Below the pieces are notes generated by a model that was given only the letters and a program-made list of their open reading frames with translations, had not been told where the DNA came from and did no database searches. Both the position numbers and the translations under genes were made by a program. This document shows positions 1-9,929 of a stretch of 64,000 nucleotides of DNA, in pieces. Position 1 is the first letter of the stretch, and each line of letters begins with the position of its first letter. The stretch is from Allobosea vaviloviae (GTDB lineage: Bacteria; Pseudomonadota; Alphaproteobacteria; Rhizobiales; Beijerinckiaceae), in contig NZ_LGSZ01000053.1 in assembly GCF_001298265.1 (NCBI RefSeq), positions 1 through 64,000 on the forward strand, given 5' to 3'.

Positions 1-291
1 GCCCTCTCCGAGCAGAGCGCAGCTTCGGCCGGCTCGCTCTCCTCCCGCATCGCTCAGCTGAACGCGCTGGTCGCGGCCTTCAGGACCGGGAACGAGGGCG
101 CGGGAATGGCTGGCAGCGCACCAAGCCATGCGCCCGCCGCTCCCGTTCTGGTCAGGCCCGCCGTCGAGCCCGCTCCGTCGGAACCGGCCCGCCTGCGCCA
201 GCTCGCCGAGACCGCCTTCGTCCAGTCCCGCGCACCGGCCAAGAAGGTCGCCAACAGCCGCGCCAGCGACTCCGGCTGGGAAGAGTTCTAG
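1..291 (+). CDS. Methyl-accepting chemotaxis protein, C-terminal end (5' partial)
   Basis: Frame 1 is open from the first base of the window and stops at 289-291. The first ~30 residues read as the end of a chemoreceptor signalling helix (a run of A/S/Q/L heptads ending LNALVAAFRTG). An Ala/Pro-rich flexible linker follows, and the protein ends GWEEF, which fits the xWxxF/Y tether that many chemoreceptors use to bind the CheR methyltransferase and CheB methylesterase. The ligand-binding domain lies outside the window, so the signal sensed is unknown. A rho-independent terminator follows closely, so this is the last gene of its transcript. Identification rests on the tail alone. Confidence 0.7.
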   Translation, partial: ALSEQSAASAGSLSSRIAQLNALVAAFRTGNEGAGMAGSAPSHAPAAPVLVRPAVEPAPSEPARLRQLAETAFVQSRAPAKKVANSRASDSGWEEF

Positions 292-323
292 AACCGGCCG
301 CGCCCAAGCCGACGCCACCAACG

Positions 324-351
324 AAGCCCGGCCCGTTGCGGCCGGGCTTTC
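324..351 (+). terminator. Intrinsic terminator after the chemoreceptor gene
   Basis: Ten-bp perfect stem AAGCCCGGCC / GGCCGGGCTT (324-333 and 340-349) with a 6-nt loop and a short T run, 32 bases after the stop codon. Confidence 0.8.
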
Positions 352-534
352 GCATGTCTGGAAAGGCGTCGGGCCGCTGGCAGAGCCATTTAGCCTCCTG
401 CCTCCCTCAAATGCAGGATGCCGCGCGGCAGGCATTGGATGACGCTATCCCCAGTCCGGCCCAATTCAGCCTTGGCCGCGCCGAAATCAGACCTGCCTAT
501 CACGGCCTCGTGATTGTCGGAGGGGATAGCACAG

Positions 535-2295
535 ATGATGACCAGACTTGCCGCCGCCCTGTTTCTCGCCCCGAGCCTGGCCGGCGCGGCCGAGACGGAA
601 CTGGCCTCCCGCATCGAGCGCGTCACCGTCTATCCCGACGGCGCGGTGGTGACGCGCCTGGGCAAGGCGGACCTGCTGCAAGGCGCCTCCCAGATCGTCC
701 TGCGTGGCCTGCCGGCGACGGTCGACCCGGCTTCGATCCGCGTCGAGGGCAAGAGCTTTGCCCCAGGATCCGGCAATGGCAGCTTTTCGGTCGGCTCGGT
801 CGATGTCCGCCTGACGCCAGGCGAGACCCGCCCGCCCGGCCTGGATCCGGTGATTCAGGCGAAGCTCAGGGTTTTGCGCGAGGAGCGCGGCGTTCTGGCC
901 GGCCGCGTCAGCGCGATCGAGACCAAGCGCGCCGCCATCGAGCGCTTCGCCCAGACCACGCCCGACAAGCTCGGCTCGGAGAGCAAGGCCCTGCCAATCA
1001 CCGATTGGGTCGCGGTCTTTGACACCATCGGCACCGCGCTGCTCAAGGTCCATGAGGAGCTGCGCGGCAACAAAATCCGCCTCGACGAGGTGGATGTCGA
1101 GATCGCCACGCTGGAGCGGGCCGCCCCGGCCCCCCTGCGCACCGGCGCGCCCAAGCGCGACATCGCCATCGCCGTCGAGGCGACGGCGCCCGTCGCGGCC
1201 GAATTCGCCGTAACCTATCGCGTCGGCGGCGCCGGCTGGACGCCGCAATACGAGGCGAGGCTCTCCACCGGCAGCGGTGCGGAGAAGCCGGCGATCGACC
1301 TCGTCCGGCGGGCAGAACTGCGCCAGCGCACCGGCGAGGACTGGAGCGATGTCGCGCTGACGCTCTCGACGACGCGCGCGGCCGGCGGCACCCGCGCGCC
1401 TGAGCTTGCGCCGATGCAGGTGATGTTCTTCGAGCCGATCACGTCCGACTTGATGCGCGGCCGCAACATTGGCAGCGCGCCGCCCGCCCTGGCTCCGAGC
1501 CCCGCCCGTGCGGCCAAGGCGGCGGACGCCGAGGCCGAGGCGAGCGCCCGCAACATTCCGGCCGCCCGTCCCGCCGAAATCCAGACCGCGCAGGTCGAGG
1601 CGTCAGCTTATCAGGCGAGCTTCCAGGTCCCCGGCCGCGTCTCGATCCCGCAGGACGGCTCCTCCAAGACCGTTGTTCTGAGCCAGAACAAGGCCGAACC
1701 CATGCTCTCGGCCCGCATCACGCCCGAGATCGAGGAAACCGCCTATCTCGAGGCCGCCTTCACCCATGACGATCCTGCAGCGCTGTTGCCCGGCACGGTC
1801 GCGCTGCATCGCGACGGCACCTATATCGGGCGTGGCCGGATCGGGCTGGTGGCGCCCGGCGACAAGGTCGAGCTCGGCTTCGGCGCCGACGACAAGCTCA
1901 AGGTGTCGCGCGCACCCGTGCGCCGCCGCGAGAACGAGCCGACCTGGCTCGGCCAGACCCGCACCGACCTGCGCGAGTTCAGGACGGTGGTGAAGAGCCT
2001 GCATGCGCAAGCCGTCAAGGTGACCGTGACCGAACGCATCCCCTTCTCGGAAAGCTCCGCGATCACCGTCGAGACCATCGCCGCCCAGACCACGCCGCCG
2101 ACGGAAAAGCAGGTCGGCGACAAGCGCGGCATCTCGGCCTGGACCTTCGACCTCGCGCCGGGGGCGGAAAAGGAGATCAAGGTCTCCTACCGCATCAAAT
2201 GGCCGGGGGATCGCGAGGTCACCTATCAGCAGCAGCCTATGCCGAGGCCAGCCCCGCTGCCGTGGTCGCCGGCCGGCGAAACGAAGGGCGGCTGA
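535..2295 (+). CDS. DUF4139 domain-containing protein (MuiA-like), exported
   Basis: About 586 residues. The N-terminus (MMTRLAAALFL...AGAAE) is a signal peptide. The segment beginning IERVTVYPDGAVVTR is typical of the DUF4140/DUF4139 family, to which the 'mucoidy inhibitor' MuiA proteins belong; their molecular role is not established. An Ala-rich linker lies near residues 310-350 and the C-terminal half holds the beta-rich DUF4139 part. The start at 535 (or the adjacent ATG at 538) is chosen because a GGAGGGG ribosome site lies at 519-525; a TTG at 514 is too early for it. No partner gene is linked: upstream is a terminator, downstream a repeat and a convergent gene. Confidence 0.75.
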   Translation: MMTRLAAALFLAPSLAGAAETELASRIERVTVYPDGAVVTRLGKADLLQGASQIVLRGLPATVDPASIRVEGKSFAPGSGNGSFSVGSVDVRLTPGETRPPGLDPVIQAKLRVLREERGVLAGRVSAIETKRAAIERFAQTTPDKLGSESKALPITDWVAVFDTIGTALLKVHEELRGNKIRLDEVDVEIATLERAAPAPLRTGAPKRDIAIAVEATAPVAAEFAVTYRVGGAGWTPQYEARLSTGSGAEKPAIDLVRRAELRQRTGEDWSDVALTLSTTRAAGGTRAPELAPMQVMFFEPITSDLMRGRNIGSAPPALAPSPARAAKAADAEAEASARNIPAARPAEIQTAQVEASAYQASFQVPGRVSIPQDGSSKTVVLSQNKAEPMLSARITPEIEETAYLEAAFTHDDPAALLPGTVALHRDGTYIGRGRIGLVAPGDKVELGFGADDKLKVSRAPVRRRENEPTWLGQTRTDLREFRTVVKSLHAQAVKVTVTERIPFSESSAITVETIAAQTTPPTEKQVGDKRGISAWTFDLAPGAEKEIKVSYRIKWPGDREVTYQQQPMPRPAPLPWSPAGETKGG

Positions 2296-2300
2296 GGCCG

Positions 2301-2404
2301 CGTCATTCTCGGGCGAAGCGAAGCGCAGGCCCGAGAATCTCTCGCCGGATAAGACACCGGCGCCTCCTGATCAGGTGATGCTCGGGTCAAGCCCGAGCAT
2401 GACG
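2301..2404. repeat. Dispersed intergenic palindrome, copy R0 (subtype B)
   Basis: Starts CGTCATTCTCGGG and ends CCCGAGCATGACG. It holds two internal hairpins (ATTCTCGGG 2305-2313 with 2330-2338; ATGCTCGGG 2378-2386 with 2392-2400). It fills the gap between two convergent genes and could also end transcription from both sides. The closest relative in the window is the copy at 27871-27936. Confidence 0.75.
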
Positions 2405-2415
2405 CCCCGAGGCCT

Positions 2416-2994
2416 TCACACCGCCATCGCCAGCTCGCGCCCGCGCCCCAGCCGCGTCATCCAGTCGGTGTATTGCGGCTGGACCTTGAGCTGGTGGCCG
2501 TAATGCCGGCGCAGCGCCTCGGTCAGCCGCCCGCCGCGTCCAAGCTGCGCGTCGGCGAAGGCGATCATCACCGAATTCGGCCAGGCCTGCGGGCGCACGC
2601 CGCGCAGGCGCTCGAACAGCGCGTCCTCGTCAGCTTCGGCATCGTTTTGCGCCATCAGCATCAGCATCGCCGCCGTCGAGCGCGAGATGCCCATATGGCA
2701 ATGGACGAGGAGATGGCCCTCGACGCGATCGCCCACACCCTCGCGCAGCCCCTCGCCGAATTGCAGGATCTGTTCGACATGACCAGGCTGAGGCGGGGTC
2801 ATGCCCTGCGACGGGCCCAGGATGTCGTGGAAGCGCAGCGTCACGCGATGGTGCTCGCCATAGGTGCCGAAGGCGTCGATCTCCGGCAGGCCGGGATCGA
2901 GCAGCGACAGCACATGGCTGACGCGGCGGACGCTGTGGGTGGGCAGTTCCTCGATGCCGCAGATGGTGAGCGTCGAGATGGCGAGCGATTGCAT
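2416..2994 (-). CDS. Tyrosine / dual-specificity phosphatase-like protein
   Basis: 192 residues. The active-site signature HCxxGxSRST is present (His98, Cys99, Arg105), matching the C-X5-R P-loop of cysteine-dependent phosphatases. The upstream stretch around residues 25-60 (DAFGTYGEHHRVTLRFHDI) would carry the general-acid Asp. Proteins of this size form a family of predicted soluble protein-tyrosine phosphatases in Rhizobiales whose substrates are unknown. No export signal is seen. It is transcribed away from the M20 peptidase with a repeat between them, and is convergent with the DUF4139 gene. Confidence 0.75.
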   Translation of the reverse strand: MQSLAISTLTICGIEELPTHSVRRVSHVLSLLDPGLPEIDAFGTYGEHHRVTLRFHDILGPSQGMTPPQPGHVEQILQFGEGLREGVGDRVEGHLLVHCHMGISRSTAAMLMLMAQNDAEADEDALFERLRGVRPQAWPNSVMIAFADAQLGRGGRLTEALRRHYGHQLKVQPQYTDWMTRLGRGRELAMAV

Positions 2995-3133
2995 GGGGTC
3001 ACCGGCTGGTTGGCGCAGAGGTGCCGCTTACAGCCTCCCGCAGCAGGCGCGCAACCAACAGGAATGGAGGGGAGCCCTGCGCGATCATTGTCGTGCAGAG
3101 CTTGCGCCGGTCGAATCCGCTCGACCTCTGCGC

Positions 3134-3235
3134 CGTCATCCCGGACCAGCCGCGAAGCGGCGCCGATCCGGGATCCATGCCTGAACCGTTCCGGAATGGA
3201 TCCCGGCTCTCCGCTTCGCTTCGGCCGGGATGACG
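3134..3235. repeat. Dispersed intergenic palindrome, copy R1 (subtype A)
   Basis: Begins CGTCATCCCGG and ends CCGGGATGACG; inside are the shared words GCCGATCCGGGATCCATGCC and GGAATGGATCCCGG. It lies between two minus-strand genes. The rest of 2995-3280 shows no gene. Confidence 0.8.
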
Positions 3236-3280
3236 CGTGCTTGACGACCGATGGGGACCGCCTGTTTGCGTGCAGGTCGC

Positions 3281-4501
3281 CTACGCTGCGACCGCCTGCG
3301 GCTGCATCCCCAGTTCCTCCGCGACGACATTGACCCAGTAGCGGATGCCGTCGGGGATGATCGCGTCGTTGAAGTCGTAGAGCGGCGTGTGCAGGCCCTT
3401 GAACGAACCGTCCGCCGCGACCCCGTTGCCGATGCGCATGAAGGCGCCGGGCTTGATCAGCATCATCTCGGCGAAATCCTCGCCGCCGGTGCCCGGCCGC
3501 AGCTTGGCATCGACATGGGCGGCACCGACAGAGGCGGAAGCCGCGGCGACCGCGACCTCGACCTGCTCGGCCTTGTTGATCAGCGGGCTCGTCCCGCGAT
3601 GATAGGTGGCTTCCGCCCGGCAGCCCCAGGCCAGCGCCGTCGCGCTTGCGAGTTCGCCGATGCGGCGCTCGATCGTGTCGCGAATCTCGGCAGAGTAGGT
3701 CCGCGCCGTGCCGCCGAGCACGAGTTCGGAGGGGATGACGTTGGATGCGTTGACGTCGCCGCCATGGATGTAGCCGACGCTGATCACCGCCGTGTCGAGC
3801 GGCGGCACATTGCGGCCGACGATGCCCTGCAGGCCCAGCACGAACTGCGCCTGCGCATAGGTGATGTCGGTCGAGAGATGCGGCTGCGAGCCGCCATGCC
3901 CGCCGACGCCACGGAAGGTCACCTCCCAGCTATCGGCCGAGGCCAGGAACGGCCCGACCGCCGTGCCGAAATGCGAGGCCGGCAGGCCCGGCGTGTTGTG
4001 CAGCCCATAGATGGCGTCGCAGGGGAAGCGCTCGAACAGACCGTCCGCCAGCATCGCATTGGCGCCGCCGCGCCCCTCCTCCGCCGGCTGGAAGATCAGG
4101 ATCGCCGTGCCGCCGAAATCGGGGTTCTCCGCGAGATAGCGCGCCGCGCCGAGCAGCATGGTGGTGTGGCCGTCATGGCCGCAGGCGTGCATCTTGCCGG
4201 GCGTGGTCGAGGCATAGGGCAGGCCGGTGTCCTCGACCAGCGCGAGGCAGTCCATGTCGGCGCGCAGCCCCACCGCCCTCTGGCCGGGACGGCGTCCACG
4301 GATGACGCCGACGACGCCGGTGCCGCCGACCCCTTCAGTGACCTCGACGCCCCATTCGCGCAGATGCTTCGCCACCAGCGCCGCCGTGCGATGCTCTTCG
4401 AGGCCGAGTTCGGGATGGGCATGGATGTCGCGACGGATCTCGGTGAAGGCGGCATGGTGCCGGTCGAGCCAGGCGTCGAGTTCGCTCGTCATCGTCTTCA
4501 T
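3281..4501 (-). CDS. M20 family amidohydrolase / aminoacylase
   Basis: About 406 residues. It hydrolyses an N-acyl amino acid or a related amide in the cytoplasm using a di-metal centre. The family signature is clear: MHACGHDGHT (metal ligand), QPAEEGRGGA (catalytic and metal-binding Glu pair), LHNTPG, and GGEDFAEM near the C-terminus. It resembles hippurate hydrolase / HipO-type aminoacylases; the natural substrate cannot be read from sequence. The frame stays open upstream to 4789, but that extension overlaps the purA leader and has no ribosome site. AAGGGG just upstream of 4501 supports the start at 4501 or, nine bases later, at 4492. Confidence 0.85.
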   Translation of the reverse strand: MKTMTSELDAWLDRHHAAFTEIRRDIHAHPELGLEEHRTAALVAKHLREWGVEVTEGVGGTGVVGVIRGRRPGQRAVGLRADMDCLALVEDTGLPYASTTPGKMHACGHDGHTTMLLGAARYLAENPDFGGTAILIFQPAEEGRGGANAMLADGLFERFPCDAIYGLHNTPGLPASHFGTAVGPFLASADSWEVTFRGVGGHGGSQPHLSTDITYAQAQFVLGLQGIVGRNVPPLDTAVISVGYIHGGDVNASNVIPSELVLGGTARTYSAEIRDTIERRIGELASATALAWGCRAEATYHRGTSPLINKAEQVEVAVAAASASVGAAHVDAKLRPGTGGEDFAEMMLIKPGAFMRIGNGVAADGSFKGLHTPLYDFNDAIIPDGIRYWVNVVAEELGMQPQAVAA

Positions 4502-4700
4502 ATCCCCTTGGCGCCGTCGCGCGCATCCGTGATTCGGGCCATCGACCACAGCCCCGCGAGGCAAGCATGAAGCCTGCCAGCGCGGCGTGGTCATGGCGCC
4601 CGCATCCTGTTCTACACCCTGGCGGCGCCGCCATCCATGCGCGCAAAGCTTGACCTTGGCGCGCGGTTGGCTCATGAGGGCCTGCAAGAACCTGCCTTGG

Positions 4701-4726
4701 AACCCCGGTCTTGCGCCGGGGTTTTT
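4701..4726 (+). terminator. Terminator-like hairpin in the purA leader
   Basis: Stem AACCCCGG / CCGGGGTT (4701-4708 and 4716-4723) followed by T residues, on the purA strand. No plus-strand gene precedes it (the upstream gene runs the other way). A TTGACC -35-like site sits at 4650-4655 with only a weak -10 17 bases later. It may be a leader attenuator or the end of a short RNA; the hairpin is seen, the role is inferred. Confidence 0.5.
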
Positions 4727-4782
4727 CATGCGCGGCGCTTGCCGGAAAACGACACGAGCAAGACAGGCAGGAACCCCTAACC

Positions 4783-6075
<1,293 letters not shown>

Positions 6076-6193
6076 GCCGGCATGACGGAGTGTCGATCTT
6101 CCGGAGCTGACGCCCTTCAAAAGTTGCCGGTCTTTGAAGCGCGCCGGCCTTTCCAGAGTTGACGCGGGCGCCCAACAACGACAAGTGAGGCCA

Positions 6194-7462
6194 ATGGCCG
6201 ACTTCTATCCCATCCTGGCGCGAGCGGTTGCCGGGCTTCCCGAGACATCGCCGGCGGCGCGCCAAGCCATCTACGAGCGCGCCAGGGCAGCCCTCGTGAC
6301 CCAGCTCCGCAGTCTCGACCCGCCGCTCGGCGAGGCCGAGATCATGCGCGAGCGGCTGTCGCTCGACGAGGCCGTGGCGCGGATCGAGGCCGATTACGAC
6401 ACCACCCCGCCGCGGCTGGACATCGAGACACTACCGCGCCCGCCGCTGGCCGAGCCGCAGCCGCCCTCTTCGTTTCCCGCGCCCCTGCCGATCCAGCCGC
6501 CCAAACCCGCGCCGCGGCCCCAGCCGCCTGCACAGGCGCAACCTGCACAGGCGCAAGTCGAGCCGCTGCCCGATGATGCGCGCTATGACGACGCCCTGCC
6601 GGAGCCGGCCGAGCCGCAGCAGATGCGCCCGCGCCTCGCCCCGCCGCGCGAGAAGCGGGTCAAGCCCGGGCATCTTCGCACGGCGATCGTCGCGACCGGC
6701 GTCGCCATCGCGGTCGCGGCTATCGCCGTCGCCGCCTACTACGTCAACAAGGTCAGGCCGGAAACCGTCGCGCGTCCGCGCGTCGAGACGCCGAACCAGC
6801 CGGCCCAGGCCGACAATGCCGGCAAGATCAACGAGCGCGTCGGCGAGGCCGGTTCGGCCGCCCCCGCGACGCGGCCTGGCAGCGGCAGCACCTCGACGAC
6901 GGCCCCTTCGCAGGAGATCGCGGTCGCGCAGCGCGCCATCCTCTACACCGAGGACCCCAACAGCCCGCAGGCGCCGCGCGCCATCAACGGCCGCGTGTTC
7001 TGGCGGCTCGACAGCGAAAGCGTCGGCCAGGGCCGCCCGGTCGAGACGATCGTGCGCGCCACCGTCGACATCGCCGAGATCGGCCTGTCGCTCGACTTCA
7101 CCATCCGCCGCAACACCGATTCGGCCTTCCCCGCCTCGCACATCATCGGCATGCGCTTCACCTCGACGGGCGACCCGGCGACGGAGGCCGTGCGCGAGGT
7201 CGGCGTGCCGCAGTTGAAGACCGAGGAGGGCGAGCGCGGCGCGCCGCTCTCGGCGATCAATTCGGCGCTGGGCGAGAACCTCTTCGTCGCGGCGCTCTCG
7301 AACGTGCCTGTCGAGGTCGAGCGCAACACCGACCTGATCCTCAACCGAAGCTGGATCGACGTGCCCGTCCGCTTCGCCTCGGGCAAGCGCGGCATCATCA
7401 CCTTCGAGAAGGGCGTCTCGGGCAACCAGACGCTGGCGGACGCGTTCGGGCGCTGGCGTTGA
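6194..7462 (+). CDS. Hypothetical single-pass membrane protein, proline-rich N-terminus
   Basis: About 422 residues. Residues 1-75 (MADFYPILARAVAGL...) form a soluble helical head seen in many Rhizobiales proteins of unknown function. A Pro/Ala/Gln-rich stretch follows, then one transmembrane helix (TAIVATGVAIAVAAIAVAAY, near residue 165) and a C-terminal domain of ~200 residues presumably on the periplasmic side. I do not recognise a catalytic motif. The start at 6194 has a GTGAGG ribosome site close upstream; an ATG at 6134 is also in frame. It is 118 bases after purA on the same strand and may be co-transcribed. Confidence 0.7.
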   Translation: MADFYPILARAVAGLPETSPAARQAIYERARAALVTQLRSLDPPLGEAEIMRERLSLDEAVARIEADYDTTPPRLDIETLPRPPLAEPQPPSSFPAPLPIQPPKPAPRPQPPAQAQPAQAQVEPLPDDARYDDALPEPAEPQQMRPRLAPPREKRVKPGHLRTAIVATGVAIAVAAIAVAAYYVNKVRPETVARPRVETPNQPAQADNAGKINERVGEAGSAAPATRPGSGSTSTTAPSQEIAVAQRAILYTEDPNSPQAPRAINGRVFWRLDSESVGQGRPVETIVRATVDIAEIGLSLDFTIRRNTDSAFPASHIIGMRFTSTGDPATEAVREVGVPQLKTEEGERGAPLSAINSALGENLFVAALSNVPVEVERNTDLILNRSWIDVPVRFASGKRGIITFEKGVSGNQTLADAFGRWR

Positions 7463-7650
7463 ATTGAGAGGTGATCCGGCGCAGGCCACGCCCGCGCCCT
7501 GTCGCCGCCTCTTGGAATGCACGCCGCGGATATCGGCTTCGCGCGCTGCGGAACCGCCCCGCATCAGGGCGCTTGCACAATTGCCCATGGGTCGATCATG
7601 ATCGCAGACGAGCGAGCCATACAGCGACGCTGAAGCGACAGGAGCAGGAT

Positions 7651-8136
7651 TTGGGCAGTGTCATGCGCGCGCTGCTGCTGTCATCGATGTGCATGGCCTC
7701 GCCCACCGGCATGGCATCTGCCGCCGTACCGTTGGGATGCTTCGTCAGAACCTACGACGCCGCGCATTTGCGCAACCATCCCCGCCAGCAGGTTCGCCGT
7801 CTGTGGCTGCGCCTTGAAACCTCCCGCTACGAGGCCGGCAAGATCGAATTCGGCCTGAATATCTGGCTCAGGGGCCAGCCGCAGGTCTGGCGCGCAGGCG
7901 GGCGCTGTGAACCCGATCCCATCGCATTGAGATGCCAGCCGGATACCGACGGCGCCTCCGGATTGCTGATCACGCAAGTGGGCCGCAATATGCGCCTCTC
8001 GAACCCAGGCCGGCTGAAGATCGTCGACGACGTGACCGGGCCGGATCTGAACGACAGGCTTCTGGGCGGACCGGGTCATGCGACCTTTCTGCTCTCTCCG
8101 GCACGCGACAGCGCCTGCAAGGACAGCCGGCCATGA
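7651..8136 (+). CDS. Hypothetical exported protein
   Basis: A signal peptide (MRALLLSSMCMASPTGMASAA) precedes a mature part of about 135 residues with four cysteines (CFVRTY, GGRCEPD, LRCQPD, SACKDS) that could form disulfides in the periplasm. No family recognised. Start: a TTG at 7651 has AGGAG at 7640-7644 with ideal 6-nt spacing; the ATG at 7663, directly at the signal peptide, is the alternative. The stop overlaps the next gene by four bases (ATGA), so the two are translationally coupled. Confidence 0.55.
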   Translation: MGSVMRALLLSSMCMASPTGMASAAVPLGCFVRTYDAAHLRNHPRQQVRRLWLRLETSRYEAGKIEFGLNIWLRGQPQVWRAGGRCEPDPIALRCQPDTDGASGLLITQVGRNMRLSNPGRLKIVDDVTGPDLNDRLLGGPGHATFLLSPARDSACKDSRP

Positions 8137-8774
8137 CAGCCTGTCGCCATGCCGTTGTGAGCGCATCTCTGTTGGCTTGGCTGGCGGCGTCGCCGGCTTT
8201 GGCGCAGGGTGCCCCCTCGTCGCGCTATACGCGCGTCAACCTCGATCAGCCGCCGTGCAAGTCTGCACCGCCCCCCGTGGAGGGCTTCTCCTGCGTGGGG
8301 GTTGCAGGCTGGACCCTGAATGTCGGCTTCCCGGCTTTTGGCGCGACGCTGAACTTCAGCCGCGACAAGGGCCGAGTCTCTGCAATCTCGCCGACGGATG
8401 GCCGCCAGGTCCCGATCGACGAGCTCGCGGGCAAGACGACCACGATCGAATGGCGCGGCACGACCCGTGGCAGCGTCTTCGAGCCCTATGCGGCGATCAT
8501 CCGCGTCCTGGTGCTCGATGCCCGCCAGAGGCAGGAGATGATCGAGCAGGGATCGCCGCCGCCATCGGCCCGGCGAGCGCAGATCCTGATGGTCACGCGC
8601 CTCGGCCGGGAAGGCTCCTGCGTGGTCGCCTATGTCGATGCGCAGGCCAACCCGGCGCCAAACGCCCTCGCCAGGGCAGCAGCGGATGCGGCCGGCAAGG
8701 CCAGACCCTGTCCGGTCGAACAGGTGGAGATCCGGGGCGTGGAAACCCCGGTCCTCAGCGGCTACATCAGGTAA
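8133..8774 (+). CDS. Hypothetical exported protein, second of a coupled pair
   Basis: 213 residues with a clear signal peptide (HAVVSASLLAWLAASPALAQ). The mature protein has four cysteines (PPCKS, FSCVG, GSCVV, RPCPVE) and no recognised domain. Its ATG overlaps the stop of the upstream exported protein, which implies joint expression and probably a shared role in the envelope. The frame continues upstream to 7932, but that region is the other gene. A convergent polyprenyl synthase gene ends 51 bases downstream. Confidence 0.65.
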   Translation: MTACRHAVVSASLLAWLAASPALAQGAPSSRYTRVNLDQPPCKSAPPPVEGFSCVGVAGWTLNVGFPAFGATLNFSRDKGRVSAISPTDGRQVPIDELAGKTTTIEWRGTTRGSVFEPYAAIIRVLVLDARQRQEMIEQGSPPPSARRAQILMVTRLGREGSCVVAYVDAQANPAPNALARAAADAAGKARPCPVEQVEIRGVETPVLSGYIR

Positions 8775-8825
8775 GGCCGCCCGGATGACCCCGTGATCGA
8801 CAAGGGTGTCGAGCCAGGCCTTCCC

Positions 8826-9776
8826 TCAACTCGCCCGCTCAGCCGCGAACCGCGCCGCAGCGCGCAGCACATCCGCCTCCGCCCCGAACCCCGCCAGCGC
8901 CGCGACCGCGGCCGCACTCAAGCCGTCGCGCTCCCGCTTCGCCGCATCCAGCCCCAGCGCCTGGACCAGCGTGCCCTTGCCCTTGCCCTGGTCCTTCGCG
9001 GTCGCCTTGCCCAACTGCTCGGGGCTCGCCTCGACGTCGAGGATGTCGTCGGCGACCTGGAAGGCGGCGCCCAGCGCCCGGCCATAGATCCCCAGAGCCG
9101 CGCGCTGTTCGGCCGAAGCCCCTCCAAGAACGGCGCCGATGTCGACGCTCGCCGCCAGCAGCGCGCCGGTCTTCATCGCCTGCAAGCGGCGGATCTCGAC
9201 ATCCGAGAGCGTGGCGGCAGCGCCTGCCCCGAAGCGGCCCTCGGCCGCGAGATCGAGCATCTGCCCGCCCGCCATGCCGCCGAGTCCGGAGGCGCGGGCG
9301 AGCGCCAGCACCAGCGCGGCGCGGATATCGCCGGACGCATGTGTGTCCGGGTCGGCCAGAACCTCGAAGGCGAGCGTCAGCAGCGTGTCGCCGGCCAGCA
9401 TCGCGGTGGCCTCGTCATAGGCCTTGTGCACGGTCGGCCGGCCCCGACGGATGTCGTCGTCATCCATCGCTGGCAGATCGTCATGCACCAGCGAGTAGCA
9501 ATGCACGAGCTCGACGGCAGCCCCCGCCCGCAGCGCCTGCGCGGGCGCGACGCCCAACAGCCGGGCCGTCTCCACCGTCAGGAAGGGCCGCAGCCGCTTG
9601 CCGCCGCCGAGCGCGCCATGACGCATCGCGGCCAGCAGCCGCGCCGGTCGCGCGATCTCGCCCTCGCGCACCGTATCCTTCAGCAGGCCGTCCAGCAGGG
9701 CCTCGATCTCGGCGGCGGTTTGCGCCAGCCGCGATGCCAGGTCGTCATTGCCGTCACCGGGCTGGGCGGAACTCAT
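8826..9776 (-). CDS. ispA: Polyprenyl synthetase (farnesyl/geranylgeranyl diphosphate synthase)
   Basis: 316 residues. It condenses isopentenyl diphosphate with allylic diphosphates to make C15 (or C20) prenyl diphosphate for quinones, undecaprenol and hopanoids. Both Asp-rich motifs are visible: LVHDDLPAMDDDDIRRG (first) and FQVADDILDVEA (second), with GGKRLRP for substrate binding. Chain length cannot be fixed from the motif. The ORF starts at the innermost of three tandem ATGAGTTCCGCC units; the nearest SD-like site (GAGG, about 9811-9814) is spaced for the outermost ATG, which is in another frame (separate entry). It is divergent from mtgA. Confidence 0.85.
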   Translation of the reverse strand: MSSAQPGDGNDDLASRLAQTAAEIEALLDGLLKDTVREGEIARPARLLAAMRHGALGGGKRLRPFLTVETARLLGVAPAQALRAGAAVELVHCYSLVHDDLPAMDDDDIRRGRPTVHKAYDEATAMLAGDTLLTLAFEVLADPDTHASGDIRAALVLALARASGLGGMAGGQMLDLAAEGRFGAGAAATLSDVEIRRLQAMKTGALLAASVDIGAVLGGASAEQRAALGIYGRALGAAFQVADDILDVEASPEQLGKATAKDQGKGKGTLVQALGLDAAKRERDGLSAAAVAALAGFGAEADVLRAAARFAAERAS

Positions 9777-9802
9777 GGGGCGGAACTCATGGCGGAACTC
9801 AT
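9774..9802 (-). promoter_or_regulatory. Triplicated start codon with embedded mini-ORF upstream of ispA
   Basis: ATGAGTTCCGCC occurs three times in tandem, with ATGs at 9802, 9790 and 9776. The first two are in one frame and encode a nine-codon peptide MSSAMSSAP whose TGA overlaps the third ATG as ATGA. Only the third ATG opens the synthase frame. GAGG lies 8 bases before the first ATG, so ribosomes may load there and restart at the third. Confidence 0.6.
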
Positions 9803-9929
9803 GGGGGTGGCCTCGCGTTCGCTCACCGGCGGCTTATCCCCGAGCGAAGATGGGACCGATCGGGCCGGGCTTGCCGGAGCGCGCACAAACCGTCAAGCCA
9901 ATGGGAGCATGTCGCAGGGAATGACGGAG

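Noticed and set aside
9801..9929. In-frame upstream extension of mtgA back to 8793
   Set aside because: The extension is antisense to the polyprenyl synthase gene; the MtgA domain and ribosome site place the start at 9909-9930.
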